This document shows, one piece after another, positions 53,809 to 63,169 of a stretch of 64,000 nt of DNA. Below the pieces are notes generated by a model. It worked only from the letters and a program-made list of their open reading frames with translations. It had not been told where the DNA came from and ran no database searches. The stretch is from Rhodoferax koreense. Its GTDB lineage: Bacteria > Pseudomonadota > Gammaproteobacteria > Burkholderiales > Burkholderiaceae_C. The position numbers and the translations under genes are program-made. The DNA is taken from positions 4,402,001 to 4,466,000 of the forward strand of contig NZ_CP019236.1 of assembly GCF_001955695.1 (NCBI RefSeq), given 5' to 3'. Every line of letters starts with the position of its first letter. Within the stretch, counting starts at the first letter, position 1.

Positions 53809-54344
53809 TTCGCTCTCTCTTGTAGCACCAAACTGGCGGTGCGCTCGATCCAGTCACCGGTGGCATCCTGCACGATTTCCCTGAGGGAAACCTCCGTTTC
53901 GTCGATCTTGGTGACACGGCCGAAGTTTTGTCCGAGGTAGTTGCCCACCCGCACCTGGTACAGCAGGTTGTCGATGCGCACCAGGGCCACCGGCTTGCCG
54001 TCCTTCTGCAGGCTGCCCACCATGGCCATCGAATCGAGCGGGAAGGCTTCGAGCGGCTCCTTGCGGCGGGCCATCTCGGGGGCTACCAGCGTGGTGTTGG
54101 CCACGCTTTGTGTCGTGTCGCGGCGCAACGCCTGCGTGAGCTTGGTCAGGCTGAACGGATCGACCGCACCTTCCTGGGTATAGGCCTGCGGCGTGAACTT
54201 CTTGGGCTCGACCAGCGGCGTGACCCTGGGGCGCGCCTGGCTGCGCTGCTCGGCCATCCACTGGCGCAACTCATCTTCACCCGAATTGCCGCAACCCGCG
54301 AGCAGCACGAGCAGCATGGCGCTGAAACAGATCCCTGCCCTCAT
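53805..54344 (-). CDS. pilP: type IV pilus lipoprotein PilP
   Basis: PilP is an inner-membrane lipoprotein that links the PilMNO platform to the PilQ secretin. The 179-residue precursor has the lipobox LLAGC, a flexible linker and the HR domain with ALVRIDNLLYQVRVGNYLGQN and KIDETEVSLREIV. The ATG overlaps the pilO stop by 4 bases; a longer open frame upstream lies inside pilO. Confidence 0.95.
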   Translation of the reverse strand: MRAGICFSAMLLVLLAGCGNSGEDELRQWMAEQRSQARPRVTPLVEPKKFTPQAYTQEGAVDPFSLTKLTQALRRDTTQSVANTTLVAPEMARRKEPLEAFPLDSMAMVGSLQKDGKPVALVRIDNLLYQVRVGNYLGQNFGRVTKIDETEVSLREIVQDATGDWIERTASLVLQERAK

Positions 54345-55003
54345 TTCTTGGCCCCGGGCTTCTGCGCGGCGATCTCGTCCTTGTCGAGATAACGGAAGGT
54401 GCGGGCCGTCACGTCCATCGCCAGGTTGCCGTCCTTGGCCGGCGCGAGCGTCATGTTGTTCAGGGTCACGATGCGCGAGAGGTTGGCGACGTCGGAGGCA
54501 AAGGCGCCGATGTCGTGGTAGCGGCCAGTGACGCGCACCGCGATCGGGAGCTCGGCGTAGAAGTCCTTGACGATGACCTGCCCCGGACGGAACAGCTCGA
54601 ACTGCAGGCTGCGGCCCAGGCCGGCCTGGTTCACGTCGGACAGCAGCGCCGCCATCTCGGCCTTGCTCGGCAACTGCTTTTCGAGCTGGGTCACGTATTG
54701 CTGGACCTGTTCGCGCTGCTTCTTCAGCGCTTCGAGGTTGACGGCCTTGGTCAACAGCGTGCCGTAGGAGCCGCGCAGGTCGAGTTCCTTGGCCTGCTCG
54801 GCCTTGAGCTCTTCCTCGAAGCCATTGAGCCAGGTGTACCAGAGCGCCACCACCACCACGGCAGCCGCGAAGACGTAGAGCAGCGTGCGCGGCAGCACCG
54901 GCCATTGCGAAGGATCGGAAGGATGCAGGCCGGTGAACTGCTTCTGCAGGTCTTCCTTCAGGCCGGCGAAATCGATGTCGATGGAAGGTTTTTTGGTGGC
55001 CAT
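54341..55003 (-). CDS. pilO: type IV pilus assembly protein PilO
   Basis: PilO pairs with PilN in the inner-membrane alignment complex. The 220-residue protein has one membrane helix (TLLYVFAAAVVVVALWYTWL), a coiled coil (LEALKKQREQVQQYVTQLEKQLP, in part) and a ferredoxin-like C-terminal domain with YAELPIAVRVTGRYHDIG. It starts 4 bases after the pilN stop. The start is the ATG of MATKKPSIDID. Confidence 0.95.
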   Translation of the reverse strand: MATKKPSIDIDFAGLKEDLQKQFTGLHPSDPSQWPVLPRTLLYVFAAAVVVVALWYTWLNGFEEELKAEQAKELDLRGSYGTLLTKAVNLEALKKQREQVQQYVTQLEKQLPSKAEMAALLSDVNQAGLGRSLQFELFRPGQVIVKDFYAELPIAVRVTGRYHDIGAFASDVANLSRIVTLNNMTLAPAKDGNLAMDVTARTFRYLDKDEIAAQKPGAKK

Positions 55004-55007
55004 GGTG

Positions 55008-55652
55008 CTACGGTGTCGCAGGTTTCGCTGGCGCTGACGCCGGGTTGGCGGCGCCCGCGGCAGCAGCCGCATCGAGCACGGCCTGCACTTCGCTCGACCG
55101 CATCAGGCGCACACGCAGATTGAACTTGGCCACGCGGCGCTGGTCGCGTGCGCTCAGCGAGATGGTGTCGGCCACGATCTCGACGAGATCCGGACGCGAC
55201 AGCCACGGCGTGTTGTTGGCCAGGTTGCGCAACATCTCCGAGACGCGTTCGTTGGACTGCGCCACGCCCTGGATGGAAACGCTCTGGTTGTCCTGCTTCA
55301 GGCTGGTGAGATAGACGCCATCGGGCAGTTGCTTCACCAGTTCGTTGAGCAGGTGCACCGGCAGGTTGCGGTCGGCCTGCAGGTCCTCCACGGCCTTCTG
55401 GCGTTCGGTCAGGGCCTTGATCTCGGACTCGATGGTGGCGATCTCCTTGATCTGCCCTTCGAGCACGGTGATCTCGGACTTGAGGAACGCGTTGCGGTTT
55501 TGCTGTTCGCTGATCTGCGCCTGGTACCACAGGTAGATCGCGCCCACGATCAAGGCACCCACCAGCACCGAAAGGCCGAGCAGCGCGTTGAAGGTGTCGC
55601 GCCGGCGTTTGCGCGCGGCTTCGCGGTGGGGCAGTAGATTGATCAGGATCAC
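55008..55652 (-). CDS. pilN: type IV pilus assembly protein PilN
   Basis: PilN binds PilM through its cytoplasmic N-terminus (INLLPHREAARKRR) and pairs with PilO. The 214-residue protein has one membrane helix (LLGLSVLVGALIVGAIYLWY), a coiled coil and a fimbrial-assembly domain with LPDGVYLTSLKQDNQSVSIQG. It starts with GTG overlapping the pilM stop (GTGA). A Pro/Ala tail closes it. Confidence 0.95.
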   Translation of the reverse strand: MILINLLPHREAARKRRRDTFNALLGLSVLVGALIVGAIYLWYQAQISEQQNRNAFLKSEITVLEGQIKEIATIESEIKALTERQKAVEDLQADRNLPVHLLNELVKQLPDGVYLTSLKQDNQSVSIQGVAQSNERVSEMLRNLANNTPWLSRPDLVEIVADTISLSARDQRRVAKFNLRVRLMRSSEVQAVLDAAAAAGAANPASAPAKPATP

Positions 55653-56728
55653 TGCAGGAATCTCCGCATCGCCAGGCCGCAGGAGGTGAGGTACGACGGC
55701 GCTTCGCGCATCATCTTCTTCATCCGGACATCGTTGCCCATTTCCATGCCGTCGAAGGGATTCACCAGCGTGCAGGCGAAGGACGAATGCTGCGTCACGG
55801 CTTCGGTGAGCCCCGGCAGCGCGGCCGAGCCACCGGCCAGCATCACATAGTCGACCTTGTTGTACGGCGTGCTGGTGAAGAAGAACTGCAGCGCGCGGCC
55901 GATTTCCTGGGCCATGCTTTCGACGAAGGGCACGAGCACGGCGGTGTCGTAGTCCTCGGGCAGGTCACCGCTGCGCTTCTTGGATTCGGCTTCCTCGAGC
56001 GAAAAACCGTATTGCCGCACGATCAGCTGCGTGAGTTGCGCGCCGCCGAAAGCCTGGTCGCGGTCGTAGACGACTTCGTCGTCGCGGATCACCTGCATGC
56101 TGGTGGTGAGCGCGCCCACTTCAAACAGCGCCACCATGGCGCCTGCGCCCTTGTTGGGGAGCCGTTCGATGAGGCGCGACGCGGCCAGCCGCGAGGCATA
56201 GGATTCGATGTCGAGGATGACCGGGTTCAGGCCCGCGGCCTCGGCCAGGCCCTGGCGGTCCTGCACCTTTTCCTTGCGCGACGCGGCGATCAGCACCTCC
56301 ACGTCGCCCAGCGAATTGCTGCTCGGGCCGACCACGCAGAAATCCAGGCTCACCTCGTCGAGCGAGAACGGGATGTACTGGTTGGCCTCGGACTCGACCT
56401 GCACCTCGAGTTCGAGGTCGGACAGCCCGCCGGGCAGGATGATCTTCTTCGTGATGACGGCGGACGGCGGCAGCGCCAGCGCCACGTTCTTGGTGCGGGT
56501 GCCGCTTTTCTTCACCAGCCGGCGCACGGCTTCGGCCACCTCGTCGAACTTCTCGATGTTGCCGTCGCTGATCCAGCCCCGTTCCAGCGGCTCGATGGCA
56601 CAACGCTTCAGTTGCAGATTACCGGCGCCATCCTGGTCGAGTTCGACCAGCTTGAGGCTGGAGGAGCTGATGTCGATACCCAGCAACGGAGCGGGCTGGC
56701 GGCTGAATAACGACCCCAAAGAGATCAA
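55649..56728 (-). CDS. pilM: type IV pilus assembly protein PilM
   Basis: PilM is an actin-like cytoplasmic ATP-binding protein of the pilus base. The 359-residue protein has LLGIDISSSSLKLVEL (phosphate-1 loop), DIESYASRLAA, MVALFEVGALTTSMQV (phosphate-2) and VMLAGGSAALPGL (adenosine motif). The start codon is TTG with an AGGAG ribosome site 7 bases away. It is the first gene of the pil chain; its promoter must lie in the 263-base gap shared with the divergent penicillin-binding protein gene, where I could not fix clear boxes. Confidence 0.96.
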   Translation of the reverse strand: MISLGSLFSRQPAPLLGIDISSSSLKLVELDQDGAGNLQLKRCAIEPLERGWISDGNIEKFDEVAEAVRRLVKKSGTRTKNVALALPPSAVITKKIILPGGLSDLELEVQVESEANQYIPFSLDEVSLDFCVVGPSSNSLGDVEVLIAASRKEKVQDRQGLAEAAGLNPVILDIESYASRLAASRLIERLPNKGAGAMVALFEVGALTTSMQVIRDDEVVYDRDQAFGGAQLTQLIVRQYGFSLEEAESKKRSGDLPEDYDTAVLVPFVESMAQEIGRALQFFFTSTPYNKVDYVMLAGGSAALPGLTEAVTQHSSFACTLVNPFDGMEMGNDVRMKKMMREAPSYLTSCGLAMRRFLQ

Positions 56729-56991
56729 ATCTATCTCCTGAAACTGAGCACTATGCTACAAAAACTAACACTTGCCGGGCATGCTATCAGCAAGACTACC
56801 CCCCGCAAAGCTTATTTCCCAGGGGAAACCGTGGAACCGTTGTCAAAAGCCGACGATCCAATGGCCCCCGGGCGTCGCCCGGCCGCGGGGGTGTCCGGCC
56901 CTTGTTGCCTCGCTTTACGGTCACCAAGGCAAAATACGCCGCATACCGCTTTTCGTCTCACAGGATCGGACCCTAGGGTCCCTGGATTGTT

Positions 56992-59397
56992 ATGCCTTCA
57001 AAACCCACCTCCAAACCCGACACGCCATCCGGCAAGTCTGCCGAAGCGCGCCGCACGGGCTGGGCGGCCTGGCTGCTGCGGATCGTCGCCTGGGGCGCCG
57101 GCCTGGCGATCGCCGGCGCCGTGTCGGTGGCCATCGTCATCGCGATCGCGCTGTCGGTCGCCTACCCCAACCTGCCCGACATTTCCGACCTGTCGGACTA
57201 CCGCCCCAAGCTGCCGCTGCGGGTGTTCTCGGCCGAAGGCACGCTGCTTGGCGAATTCGGCGAGGAGCGCCGCAGCCTGACGCCGATCAAGGACATTCCG
57301 CAGGTCATGAAGGACGCGGTGCTGGCCATCGAGGACGCGCGCTTCTACCAGCACGGCGGCGTGGACTACAAGGGCGTGCTGCGCGCCGCCATCGCCAACC
57401 TCGGCCGTGTGAAGAGCCAGGGCGCCTCCACCATCACCATGCAGGTGGCGCGCAACGTGTACCTGTCGTCGGAGAAGACCTTCACGCGCAAGATCTATGA
57501 AATCCTGCTGACCTTCAAGCTCGAGCACCTGCTGAGCAAGGACCAGATCCTCGAGATCTACATGAACCAGATCTACCTGGGCAACCGCGCCTACGGCTTC
57601 GCCGCGGCCTCGGAGACCTATTTCGGCAAGCCGCTGAAGGACATCTCCATCGCCGAGGCCGCCATGCTGGCCGGCCTGCCCAAGGCGCCGTCGGCCTACA
57701 ACCCGATCAGCAATCCCAATCGCGCACGCACCCGCCAGCAGTACATCATCGACCGCATGGCCGAGAACGGCTTCATCACCGAAGACCAGGCCGCCGCCGC
57801 GCGCAAGGAAGAACTCAGCGTGCGCAGCGGCGCCAACGCCAACCGCATCCACGCCGAATACGTGACCGAGACCGTGCGCCAGCTGATGTACGCGCAATAT
57901 GGCGACGAGACCTACACCCGCGGGCTGAACGTCTACACCACGCTGCGCTCCGCGGACCAGGACGTGGCGTACAAGGCGCTGCGCCGCGGCCTGATGGACT
58001 TCGAACGCCGCCAGATCTACCGCGGCCCCGAGAAATTCGTGACCCTGCCCAAGGACCCGGCCGAGCTCGACGACGCCATCGACGAGGCGCTGCTCGAACA
58101 TCCCGACAACGGCGACGTGATGTCGGCCATGGTGCTCGACGCGAACCCGAAGAAGATCACCGCCGTGCGTGGCAACGGCGACGCGGTGGAGATCACCGGC
58201 GAAGGCCTGAAGCCCGCGCAGTCGGGCCTGGCCGACAAGGCCCCGCCGAACATCAAGCTGCGCCGCGGCGCCATCATCCGCGTAGCCAAGACGCCCAAGG
58301 ACACCTGGGAGATCACCCAGTTGCCCGAGGTGGAAGGCGCGTTCGTGGCGCTCGACCCGCGCGACGGCTCGATCAAGGCGCTGGTCGGCGGCTTCGATTT
58401 CCAGAAGAACAAGTTCAACCACGTGACGCAGGCCTGGCGCCAGCCGGGTTCGAGCTTCAAGCCGTTCATCTACTCGGCTGCGCTCGAGAAAGGCTTCACC
58501 CCGGCCACCGTGGTCAACGACGCGCCGCTGTTCTTCGACGCCGGCACCACCGGCGGCCAGCCCTGGGAGCCGAAGAACTACGACGGCAAGTTCGAAGGCC
58601 CGATGACCTTGCGCACCGCACTCGCGAAATCGAAGAACATGATCTCGATCCGCATCCTGCAGGCCATCGGCGCGCAGAACGGGCAGGAATGGGCCACGCA
58701 TTTCGGCTTCGATGCCGACAAGCACCCGGCCTACCTCACGATGGCGCTGGGCGCCGGCTCGGTCACGCCGATGCAGATGGCCAGCGCCTATTCGGTGTTC
58801 GCCAACGGCGGCTACCGGGTGAACCCGTGGATCATCGCCAAGGTCACCGACCAGCGCGGCAAGGTGCTCGCCGAAACCAAGCCGCCGGTGCTCGACGAAT
58901 CGGTGCGCGCCATCCCGGCCCGCAATGCCTTCGTGATGGACAGCCTGCTCAACGAGGTCGCGACCCGCGGTACCGCGGCGTCGGCCACGCGCATCCTGAA
59001 GCGGCCCGACCTCTATGGCAAGACGGGCACCACCAACGACTCCATCGATGCCTGGTTCGCCGGCTTCCAGCCCACGCTGGCGGCCGTGACCTGGATCGGC
59101 TACGACACGCCGCGCAACCTCGGCTCGCGCGAAACCGGCGGCGGCCTGAGCCTGCCGGTGTGGATCAACTTCATGGAGACCGCCCTCAAGGGTGTGCCCG
59201 TGGCTCCACTCGTGCCGCCCGAAGGCGTGGTCAACGTCGGCGGCGAATGGTTCTACAACGAATACGCGCGCAGCACCGGCGTGACCAGCCTGGGCCTGGA
59301 CGACAAGGGTGTGGGCGGCGCCGGTGGCACGGAGCCGCCGCATCCCGCGCCTGCGGCGGAAGAACGCAACCGCATCCTGGATCTGTTCAAGAACTGA
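56992..59397 (+). CDS. mrcA: class A penicillin-binding protein 1A
   Basis: A bifunctional peptidoglycan synthase with 801 residues. A single N-terminal membrane anchor (residues about 22-58) is followed by a glycosyltransferase domain with catalytic Glu114 in [15 protein letters not shown]. The transpeptidase domain has Ser487-x-x-Lys490 in SSFKPF, the SKN motif in AKSKNMIS and Lys677-Thr-Gly-Thr in YGKTGTTND. It is divergent from pilM, an order common in proteobacteria. Its last 11 bases overlap the end of cyaY on the other strand. Confidence 0.97.
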   Translation: MPSKPTSKPDTPSGKSAEARRTGWAAWLLRIVAWGAGLAIAGAVSVAIVIAIALSVAYPNLPDISDLSDYRPKLPLRVFSAEGTLLGEFGEERRSLTPIKDIPQVMKDAVLAIEDARFYQHGGVDYKGVLRAAIANLGRVKSQGASTITMQVARNVYLSSEKTFTRKIYEILLTFKLEHLLSKDQILEIYMNQIYLGNRAYGFAAASETYFGKPLKDISIAEAAMLAGLPKAPSAYNPISNPNRARTRQQYIIDRMAENGFITEDQAAAARKEELSVRSGANANRIHAEYVTETVRQLMYAQYGDETYTRGLNVYTTLRSADQDVAYKALRRGLMDFERRQIYRGPEKFVTLPKDPAELDDAIDEALLEHPDNGDVMSAMVLDANPKKITAVRGNGDAVEITGEGLKPAQSGLADKAPPNIKLRRGAIIRVAKTPKDTWEITQLPEVEGAFVALDPRDGSIKALVGGFDFQKNKFNHVTQAWRQPGSSFKPFIYSAALEKGFTPATVVNDAPLFFDAGTTGGQPWEPKNYDGKFEGPMTLRTALAKSKNMISIRILQAIGAQNGQEWATHFGFDADKHPAYLTMALGAGSVTPMQMASAYSVFANGGYRVNPWIIAKVTDQRGKVLAETKPPVLDESVRAIPARNAFVMDSLLNEVATRGTAASATRILKRPDLYGKTGTTNDSIDAWFAGFQPTLAAVTWIGYDTPRNLGSRETGGGLSLPVWINFMETALKGVPVAPLVPPEGVVNVGGEWFYNEYARSTGVTSLGLDDKGVGGAGGTEPPHPAPAAEERNRILDLFKN

Positions 59398-59716
59398 AGG
59401 TCAGCGCTTGCCCTGCCTGGGCCGTCGCATCGCGGCTCAGGCTCTCGAAGAACTCGCCCTGGCCCTTGGTGTCCATCCAGCGTTGGCCGTCGAACTTGTA
59501 GTGGTAGCCGCCGGATTTGGCGGCCAGCCAGACTTCGTGCAGCGGCTTCTGCAGGTTGATGACGATCTGGCTGCGGTTGGGAAAGACCAGGGTGATCATG
59601 CCGCCGGTGCGCTGGTTGTCCACATCCGCGTCCCCTTCGTCGTTGATGCGGTCGCAGGAAAGCTCCACCGCTTGCAGCAGTTTTTCCGCGTGGTCCATGA
59701 ATTCCGGGTCGGTCAT
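59387..59716 (-). CDS. cyaY: frataxin-like iron-sulfur assembly protein CyaY
   Basis: CyaY binds iron and modulates iron-sulfur cluster assembly by IscS. The 109-residue protein has an acidic first helix ending [13 protein letters not shown], then [21 protein letters not shown], and the sheet motif [20 protein letters not shown] typical of frataxin. It is divergent from lptM with only 11 bases between start codons and overlaps the end of mrcA. Confidence 0.95.
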   Translation of the reverse strand: MTDPEFMDHAEKLLQAVELSCDRINDEGDADVDNQRTGGMITLVFPNRSQIVINLQKPLHEVWLAAKSGGYHYKFDGQRWMDTKGQGEFFESLSRDATAQAGQALTFSS

Positions 59717-59727
59717 ACAATTTCGCC

Positions 59728-59997
59728 ATGTTGAAGTTAAGACAAATTCTAGTGAACAGCATAGTCCTTGCTGGCGGTACGGCGGCTTTGCTCGTTCTGG
59801 GCGGCTGCGGCCAGAAGGGTCCGCTGTACCTGCCGACCGACGCGGTCGCGGCGCGGCGTGCCACGCTGGTCGAAACGCTGTCGCCCCTGCAGGCCACGCC
59901 AACGACGCCAACCACGCCGCCTGCGCAGTTGCTGATGCCCCCAGCAGCGGCCACACCGAACACGCCCGCGGCTTCATCGCCGGTTTCCGTCCCCTGA
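59728..59997 (+). CDS. lptM: LptM-like lipoprotein
   Basis: LptM (formerly YifL) is a small lipoprotein that assists assembly of the LptDE lipopolysaccharide translocon. The 89-residue precursor has lipobox VLGGC and the family signature [10 protein letters not shown] directly after the lipid-bearing Cys. The remainder is a Thr/Pro/Ala-rich tail. It precedes lysA by 49 bases, the usual order. Confidence 0.93.
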   Translation: MLKLRQILVNSIVLAGGTAALLVLGGCGQKGPLYLPTDAVAARRATLVETLSPLQATPTTPTTPPAQLLMPPAAATPNTPAASSPVSVP

Positions 59998-60046
59998 ACC
60001 CGGGCGCGCCGCGTTGGATGGCGCGGCACCCACCAACTTCTCCCAC

Positions 60047-61324
60047 ATGACTTCCACGACTCTTCCCGGCCATCCGCACATCGCCTACCGCGGCGACGCC
60101 CTGTACATCGAACAACGGCCGCTGGCCGAACTGGCCGCGCAACACGGCACGCCGCTGTTCGTCTACTCCAAGGCGTCGATGCTGTCGGCCCTGGGGGCCT
60201 ACCAGCGAGGCTTTGCGGGACGCAAGGCGCAGATCTGCTACGCCATGAAGGCCAACTCCACGCTCGGCGTGCTGCAGGTGTTCGCCCAGGCCGGGTGCGG
60301 TTTCGACATCGTCTCGGGCGGTGAACTCGAACGCGTGCTCGCGGCAGGCGCCGAGCCGGGCAAGGTCATCTTTTCCGGCGTCGGCAAGACCCGCGCCGAG
60401 ATGCGCCGGGCCCTGGAGGTCGGCATCGGCTGCTTCAACGTGGAGAGCGAAGGCGAACTCGAAGTGCTGAGCGAGGTGGCGCAGGCCACTGGTCGGCGCG
60501 CGCCGGTGAGCATCCGCGTGAACCCGAACGTCGATCCCAAGACCCATCCCTACATCTCCACCGGTCTCAAGGGCAGCAAGTTCGGCGTGGCCCACGAAGA
60601 CGCGCTGCGCATCTACCAGCGCGCGGCCGCCCTGCCCGGCCTGGCCGTGGTGGGCATCGACTGCCACATCGGCTCGCAGATCACCGAGGAGACGCCCTAC
60701 CTGGACGCGATGGACCGCATGCTCGACCTGGTGACCACGATCGAGGCGGCCGGCATCGCCTTGCACCACATCGATTTCGGCGGCGGCCTGGGCATCGATT
60801 ACCGCGGCGACACGCCGCCCGAGGCGGACGTGTTGTGGCACAAGCTGCTGGCCAAGATCGACGCGCGCGGCTACGGCGACCGCCTGCTGATGATCGAGCC
60901 CGGCCGCTCGCTGGTCGGCAACGCCGGCGTGTGCGTCACCGAAGTGCTGTACCTCAAGCCCGGTGAACAGAAGAGCTTCTGCGTGATCGACGCGGCCATG
61001 AACGAACTGCCGCGCCCGGCCATGTACCAGGCCTTCCACCGGATCGAGCCGGTGTCGCCACGCCATGGCCAGACCACCGTCTACGACGTGGTCGGCCCGA
61101 TCTGCGAAAGCGGCGACTGGATCGGCCGCGACCGCGAACTCGGCGTGGCGCCCGGTGACCTGCTGGCGGTGTTCTCGGCCGGCGCCTATTGCATGAGCAT
61201 GGCCAGCAACTACAACACGCGCGGCCGGCCGGCCGAACTGCTGGTGGACGGCGACCAGGCGCACCTGATCCGCGAACGCGAAAGCACGGCGGACCAGACG
61301 CGGCTCGAGCGGCTGGTGGGTTGA
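60047..61324 (+). CDS. lysA: diaminopimelate decarboxylase
   Basis: LysA makes lysine from meso-diaminopimelate. The 425-residue PLP enzyme has the Schiff-base Lys68 in [13 protein letters not shown], the glycine loop [16 protein letters not shown] and the second-subunit active-site Cys in ICESGDWIG. The ATG of [10 protein letters not shown] is chosen; a TTG 11 codons upstream is less likely. It is on the plus strand after lptM and converges with msrQ. Confidence 0.97.
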   Translation: MTSTTLPGHPHIAYRGDALYIEQRPLAELAAQHGTPLFVYSKASMLSALGAYQRGFAGRKAQICYAMKANSTLGVLQVFAQAGCGFDIVSGGELERVLAAGAEPGKVIFSGVGKTRAEMRRALEVGIGCFNVESEGELEVLSEVAQATGRRAPVSIRVNPNVDPKTHPYISTGLKGSKFGVAHEDALRIYQRAAALPGLAVVGIDCHIGSQITEETPYLDAMDRMLDLVTTIEAAGIALHHIDFGGGLGIDYRGDTPPEADVLWHKLLAKIDARGYGDRLLMIEPGRSLVGNAGVCVTEVLYLKPGEQKSFCVIDAAMNELPRPAMYQAFHRIEPVSPRHGQTTVYDVVGPICESGDWIGRDRELGVAPGDLLAVFSAGAYCMSMASNYNTRGRPAELLVDGDQAHLIRERESTADQTRLERLVG

Positions 61325-61345
61325 CCCACCACCTCGCTTCATACC

Positions 61346-61382
61346 GCTCTACTTGCTTCTATTTCGATAGCTGGCTGCGCAG
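61346..61382 (+). repeat. short dispersed element, copy 3 (end of msrQ)
   Basis: TTCGATAGCTGGCTGCGCAG with flanking A/T-rich bases matches the elements at 4883-4910 and 14811-14832. It covers the msrQ stop codon and encodes the last few MsrQ residues (SQLSK). Confidence 0.5.
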
Positions 61383-62027
61383 GCCCACTGGGCTTGAAAG
61401 CCTCTTTTTCTTAATAGCCTGCCAGACGCGCCAGCCCAGGAGCACAGCGATGATGGCCGCGTAGACCGACACCTCGGCAAAGTTGTTCTTGCCCGCACGC
61501 AGCCAGAAGAAATGCAGGATGCCGAGGCCGGCGATCACATACACCAGCTTGTGCAGCGCCTGCCAGCGCTTCGCGCCCAGCGCCTTGATGGCGCGGTTGA
61601 ACGACGTGGCAGCCAGCGGCGTGAGCAGCACGAAGGCCGAAAAACCCACCAGGATGAACGGCCGCTTGGCAATGTCCTTGGCAATGTCGGCCACGTCGAA
61701 ACCCATGTCGAACCAGCTGTAGCTCAACAGGTGCATCACGACGTAAAAATAGACGAACAGTCCCAACATCCGGCGAAACCGCGCCAACGGTGGCGTCTTC
61801 GTCAACACGCGCAGCGGCGTGACGGCCAGCACGATGCAGATGAAACGCAGCGTCCAGTCGCCGGTGGCGCGGATCAGGAATTCGGCCGGGTTGGCGCCGA
61901 GGATGTTGGCGTTGCCCGCCTGCGCCTGGAACACGTTCCACGCCAGCCACGCAAACGGCCATGCGCACAGCGCGAACACCACCAGCTTGGCGGCGGGATG
62001 CAGCAGGACTTTGGCAGGCAGCAGCAT
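61359..62027 (-). CDS. msrQ: heme-binding membrane subunit MsrQ
   Basis: MsrQ is a six-helix b-type heme protein that passes electrons from the quinone pool to MsrP. The 222-residue protein has GDWTLRFICIVLAVTPL, VYFYVVMHLLSYSWF with a heme His, and LHKLVYVIAGLGILHFFWL with two more. I start at the ATG of MLLPAKVLLHP; upstream codons fall in a dispersed repeat. The C-terminal residues after KKKRL are encoded by a second type of dispersed element and may be an acquired tail. Confidence 0.94.
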   Translation of the reverse strand: MLLPAKVLLHPAAKLVVFALCAWPFAWLAWNVFQAQAGNANILGANPAEFLIRATGDWTLRFICIVLAVTPLRVLTKTPPLARFRRMLGLFVYFYVVMHLLSYSWFDMGFDVADIAKDIAKRPFILVGFSAFVLLTPLAATSFNRAIKALGAKRWQALHKLVYVIAGLGILHFFWLRAGKNNFAEVSVYAAIIAVLLGWRVWQAIKKKRLSSPVGLRSQLSK

Positions 62028-62065
62028 CAGCGGGTCAGCGGCGCCCGGCCGCTCCGAAGCCGCTG

Positions 62066-62114
62066 ACGCGCCCCCTCGGGGGGCAGCGATACGCGAAGCG
62101 ATGCGCGTGGGGGC
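62066..62114 (+). repeat. GC-rich dispersed intergenic repeat, copy B
   Basis: The gap between msrP and msrQ contains CGCGCCCCCT-GGGGGGCAG, then CGAAGCGATGCGC and GGGGGCC, in the same block order as copy A at 13299-13350. Confidence 0.55.
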
Positions 62115-62121
62115 CACATAC

Positions 62122-63120
62122 TCAGAAATTTTTCTTGAGATCCATGCCGGCGTAGAGTTGCCCGACCTGGGCCTCGTAGCCGTTGAACATCAGCGTCTTG
62201 CGCTTCTTGGCGAACAGGCCGTCTTCGCCGATGCGGCGCTCGGTCGCCTGGCTCCAGCGTGGATGGTCGACGTTGGGGTTCACGTTGGAATAGAAGCCGT
62301 ATTCGTTGGCCGCGGCCTTGTTCCAGGCGGTGGCGGGTTCCTTGTCGGTGAAGCGGATCTTGACGATGCTCTTGCCGCTCTTGAAACCGTATTTCCATGG
62401 CACGACGATGCGCACGGGCGCGCCGTTCTGGTTGGGCAGCACCTCGCCGTACATGCCGAAGGTCAAGAGCGTCAGCGGATGCATGGCCTCGTCCATGCGC
62501 AGGCCTTCGACATAGGGCCAGTCGAGCACGCGCGAACCGACGAAAGGCATGGTCTTCGGATCGGCCAGCGTGACGAATTCGATGAACTTGGCGCCGGGCT
62601 GCGGCTCCACCTTCTTGATGAGCTCAGCCAGCGAATAACCCACCCACGGGATCACCATCGACCAGCCTTCGACGCAGCGCAGGCGGTAGATGCGTTCTTC
62701 CTGCGCGCTGAGCTTGAGCAGGTCTTCGAGCGTGTATTTGCCGGGCTTCTTGACCAGGCCTTCGATCTCGACCGTCCACGGGGTGGTCTTCAGCGTGTGG
62801 GCGTTCTTGGCCGGATCGGCCTTGTCGGTGCCGAACTCGTAGTAGTTGTTGTAAGTGCTGGCGTCCTTGTATTCGGTGATCTTTTCCATGGTCACCGCGC
62901 CGGCCACGGCCGACTTCGCGCCCTTGAGCGGCGCGAGCTTGCCCGATCCCGGCGCCGACTGGGCCAAGGCCTCGCGGCCGGCCCAGGTCGCCATCGCCGC
63001 ACCCGCCGCGCCGGTGGCCATGAGCTTCATGAGGTCACGCCGGCCGGCGTAGACCGCCTGCGGGGTGATCTCGCTCGAGGCGGGGTGGATGAAACCGTCG
63101 TTCCGGGTCTTGATCAGCAT
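62122..63120 (-). CDS. msrP: protein-methionine-sulfoxide reductase catalytic subunit MsrP
   Basis: MsrP is a periplasmic molybdopterin enzyme that repairs oxidised methionines. The 332-residue precursor has a twin-arginine signal ([15 protein letters not shown]), so it should be exported by the TatABC system encoded at 8-10 kb. The molybdenum ligand Cys149 lies in [13 protein letters not shown], and [20 protein letters not shown] text ([12 protein letters not shown]) follows. It is the middle gene of ccsB-msrP-msrQ on the minus strand. Confidence 0.96.
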   Translation of the reverse strand: MLIKTRNDGFIHPASSEITPQAVYAGRRDLMKLMATGAAGAAMATWAGREALAQSAPGSGKLAPLKGAKSAVAGAVTMEKITEYKDASTYNNYYEFGTDKADPAKNAHTLKTTPWTVEIEGLVKKPGKYTLEDLLKLSAQEERIYRLRCVEGWSMVIPWVGYSLAELIKKVEPQPGAKFIEFVTLADPKTMPFVGSRVLDWPYVEGLRMDEAMHPLTLLTFGMYGEVLPNQNGAPVRIVVPWKYGFKSGKSIVKIRFTDKEPATAWNKAAANEYGFYSNVNPNVDHPRWSQATERRIGEDGLFAKKRKTLMFNGYEAQVGQLYAGMDLKKNF

Positions 63121-63169
63121 GGCAAATTCCTGTTTGGTATTTATCTGAACTGGATAGACCAGGTTTTCG

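Noticed and set aside
56998..59343. Long minus-strand open frame opposite the penicillin-binding protein gene
   Set aside because: Shadow of mrcA, which has all catalytic motifs; no ribosome site or domain on the other strand.
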